From Hydractinia symbiolongicarpus (taxonomy: Eukaryota > Cnidaria > Hydrozoa > Anthoathecata > Hydractiniidae), in contig NC_079888.1 in NCBI RefSeq assembly GCF_029227915.1, positions 24,842,001-24,906,000 on the forward strand: a stretch of DNA of 64,000 bases, given 5' to 3'. The notes under the pieces were generated by a model. It worked only from the letters and a program-made list of their open reading frames with translations. It made no database searches and was not told the DNA's origin. Every line of letters begins with the position of its first letter. The first letter of the stretch is position 1. Positions 62,344 through 64,000 of this stretch are shown here, piece after piece. The translations under genes and the position numbers were made by a program.

Positions 62344-64000
62344 CTCGGCCCGTATAGTCAAAAGTATACAAAGAAAGTACCCAGGGAGTAAACTCATTTC
62401 CCGAACGATTTTTTAAATTAATTTTCACCACTAAAACGCATGAGACTTGTAGTTTTCAAAAATGTTTTCATTTTTGATGAGAGGCTTAATAAAAGAGGTT
62501 TAATCGCCGGCAAACGAAATCCCGCGATTTCCCGTAAATCCCGGGCTTGGCCCGTATAGTCGAATGTATACAAAGAAAGTACCCAGGGAGTAAACTCATT
62601 TCCTGAACGATTTTTTAAATTTTTTTTTCACCACTAAAATGCATGAGACTTGTAGTTTTCAAAAATGTTCTCATTTTTGATGAGACGCTGAATAAAAGAA
62701 GTTTAATCGCCGCTAAACGAAAACCCGCGACTTCCCGTAAATCCCGGACTCGGCCCGTATAGTCAAAAGTATACAAAGAAAGTACCCGGGGTGTAAACTC
62801 ATTTCCCGAACGATTTTTTAAAATATTATTTCACCACTAAAGCCCATGAGACTTGTAGTTTTTAAAAATGTTTTCATTTTTGATGAGACGCTGAATAAAA
62901 GAAGTTTAATTGCCGGCAAACGAAAACCCGCGACTTCCCGTAAATCCCGGACTCGGCCCGTATAGTCAAAAGTATACAAAGAAAGTACCCAGGGAGTAAA
63001 CTCATTTCCCGAACGATTTTTTAAATTAATTTTCACCACTAAAACGCATGAGACTTGTAGTTTTCAGAAATGTTTTTATTTTTGATGAGACGCTTAATGA
63101 AAGTTGTTTAATCGCCGGCAAACAAAAACCCGCGATTTCCCGTAAATCCCGGGCTTGGCCCGTATAGTTGAATGTATACAAAGAAAGTACCCTGTGAGTA
63201 AACTCATTTCCGAAACGATTTTTTCAATTATCTTTTCACCACTAAAACGCATGAGACTTGCAGTTTTCAAAAATGTTTTCATTTTTGATGAGAGGTTTAA
63301 TAAAAGAGGTTTAATCGCCGGCAAACGAAATCCCGCGATTTCCCGTAAATCCCGGGCTTGGCCCGTATAGTCAAATGTACACAAAGAAAGTACCCAGGGA
63401 GTAAACTCATTTCCCGAACGATTATTTAAATTTTTTTTTCACCACTAAAACGCATGAGACTTGTAGTTTTCAAAAATGTTTTCATTTTTGATGAGACGCT
63501 GAATAAAAGAAGTTTAATCGCCGGCAAACGAAATCCCGCGATTTCCCGTAAATCCCGGGCTTGGCCCGTATAGTCAAATGTACACAAAGAAAGTACCCAG
63601 GGAGTAAACTCATTTCCCGAACGATTATTTAAATTTTTTTTTCACCACTAAAACGCATGAGACTTGTAGTTTTCAAAAATGTTTTCATTTTTGATGAGAC
63701 GCTGAATAAAAGAAGTTTAATCGCCGGCAAACGAAATCCCGCGATTTCCCGTAAATCCCGGTCTCGGCCCGTATAGTCAAAAGTATACAAGGAAAGTATC
63801 CAGTGGGTAAACTCATTTCCCTAACGAATTTTTAAATTATTTTTTCACCACTAAAACGCATGAGACTTGTAGTTTTCAAAAATGTTTTCATTTTTGATGA
63901 GACGCTGAATAAAAGAAGTTTAATTGCCGGGAAACGAAAACCCGCGACTTCCCGTAAATCCCGGACTCGGCCCGTATAGTCAAAAGTTTACAAAGAAAGT
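62344..64000 (+). repeat. 12-monomer duplication, copy 2 (cut by window end)
   Basis: Follows copy 1 at a 2,434-bp shift. After one extra monomer, the 30.9-kb-like monomer with CCGGGAAACG returns at 63927. The window ends inside it. Confidence 0.8.
63358..63763 (+). repeat. single-monomer tandem duplication (203 bp, two copies)
   Basis: Two consecutive monomers share GTCAAATGTACACAAAG, not otherwise seen in this window, and the CCCGAACGATTATTTAAA tail. It adds one monomer relative to the 60.9-61.2 kb copy, so it postdates the 12-mer duplication. Confidence 0.78.

Larger units (their letters stand above)
1..64000 (+). repeat. satellite DNA array, ~203-bp monomer, ~315 head-to-tail copies
   Basis: The landmark GAGACTTGTAG recurs about every 203 bp from one end of the window to the other; for example, the GACT within it lies at 201, 404, 607, 810 and 1013. 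Monomers are mostly 203 or 202 bp, and the length differences come mainly from the oligo-T stretch before CACCAC and from single-base deletions. All copies I read are in the same orientation, and no unrelated sequence longer than a few bases interrupts them. The window starts and ends inside the array, so its true length is unknown. A long, gene-free, uniformly oriented array of nucleosome-sized monomers with higher-order structure is typical of eukaryotic centromeric or pericentromeric satellite. The taxon and chromosomal position are inference and are left open. Confidence 0.98.

Noticed and set aside
1-64000. Dozens of open reading frames of 62-122 codons on both strands
   Set aside because: All are frames of the same repeat. 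Monomer length is not a multiple of three, frames end within one or two monomers, copies differ by DNA duplication rather than codon-level constraint, and the strands overlap each other. None is called as a gene.
1-64000. CRISPR array or bacterial direct-repeat cluster
   Set aside because: The full 203-bp period is conserved with no unique spacers between short repeats, there are no cas genes, and the period is far too long.
1-64000. CENP-B box
   Set aside because: The best partial match is on the - strand (GTTCGGGAAATGAGTTT), with TTCG and the central A but no CGGG at the end. The core is not met in the consensus monomer.
1-64000. Embedded transposon, retroelement or inverted monomer
   Set aside because: I looked for breaks in the 203-bp rhythm and for reversed landmarks (CTACAAGTCTCATG) and found none. 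Length changes are single bases or whole monomers.
1-64000. The array being an assembly artefact
   Set aside because: Duplicated blocks carry their own later single-base differences and a logical nesting order, as in real arrays. Read-level support cannot be seen here, so individual near-identical duplications (for example 10.4-15.3 kb) could still be miscounted.
1-64000. A hidden multi-gene system such as defence, biosynthesis or toxin-antitoxin
   Set aside because: There is no coding sequence to support one anywhere in the window.

Overview
The whole window is one uninterrupted satellite DNA array. About 315 head-to-tail copies of a monomer of about 203 bp run in the same orientation from base 1 to base 64,000. 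I found no protein-coding gene, RNA gene, mobile element, non-satellite spacer or inverted monomer. The monomer is about 38% GC (hand count on a consensus). It has an A/T-rich half (oligo-T/oligo-A tracts and a 9-bp hairpin) and a GC- and CpG-rich core. This organisation points to eukaryotic centromeric or other constitutive heterochromatin. The taxon cannot be named from the sequence, and I recognise no published satellite family with certainty.

The array is not a simple homogeneous tandem. Monomers fall into about ten recognisable subtypes, defined by linked diagnostic variants, and these follow one another in preferred orders. Runs of 1 to 21 monomers have been re-duplicated in tandem. The clearest units are 8-mer (1.6-4.5 kb), 6-mer (4.0-7.7 kb, 16.0-18.5 kb and 40.1-42.6 kb), 12-mer (10.4-15.3 kb and 59.9-64 kb), 21-mer of 4,258 bp (17.15-25.67 kb), 5-mer (30.2-32.2 kb and 35.25-37.3 kb), 10-mer (42.1-46.1 kb) and 7-mer (48.8-51.6 kb and 56.2-59.1 kb). 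There are also several 2-mer and 3-mer duplications. One block ('block A', marked by a GCTGAG variant) recurs six times at irregular distances. Another stretch (about 29.0-31.2 kb) recurs at a constant shift of 30,402 bp.

Each monomer carries sub-structures that might matter functionally. These are a perfect 9-bp-arm dyad with a TTTT loop, and four C3 tracts at roughly helical spacing (10, 9 and 11 bp) that form a relaxed G-quadruplex/i-motif pattern. A small GTATA...TATAC dyad has an interior that switches between two alleles. Many subtype-defining variants are CpG to TpG/CpA transitions. Many subtype-switch (recombination) breakpoints that I could place fall in or beside the CCC-tract core.

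Open reading frames of 60-122 codons occur throughout but are by-products of the repeat. The monomer length is not a multiple of three, and the longest frames read the same DNA in two different frames. No multi-gene system is present. The interest lies in the array architecture and the intra-monomer motifs. Block boundaries are good to about 50 bp because they fall inside near-identical monomers.
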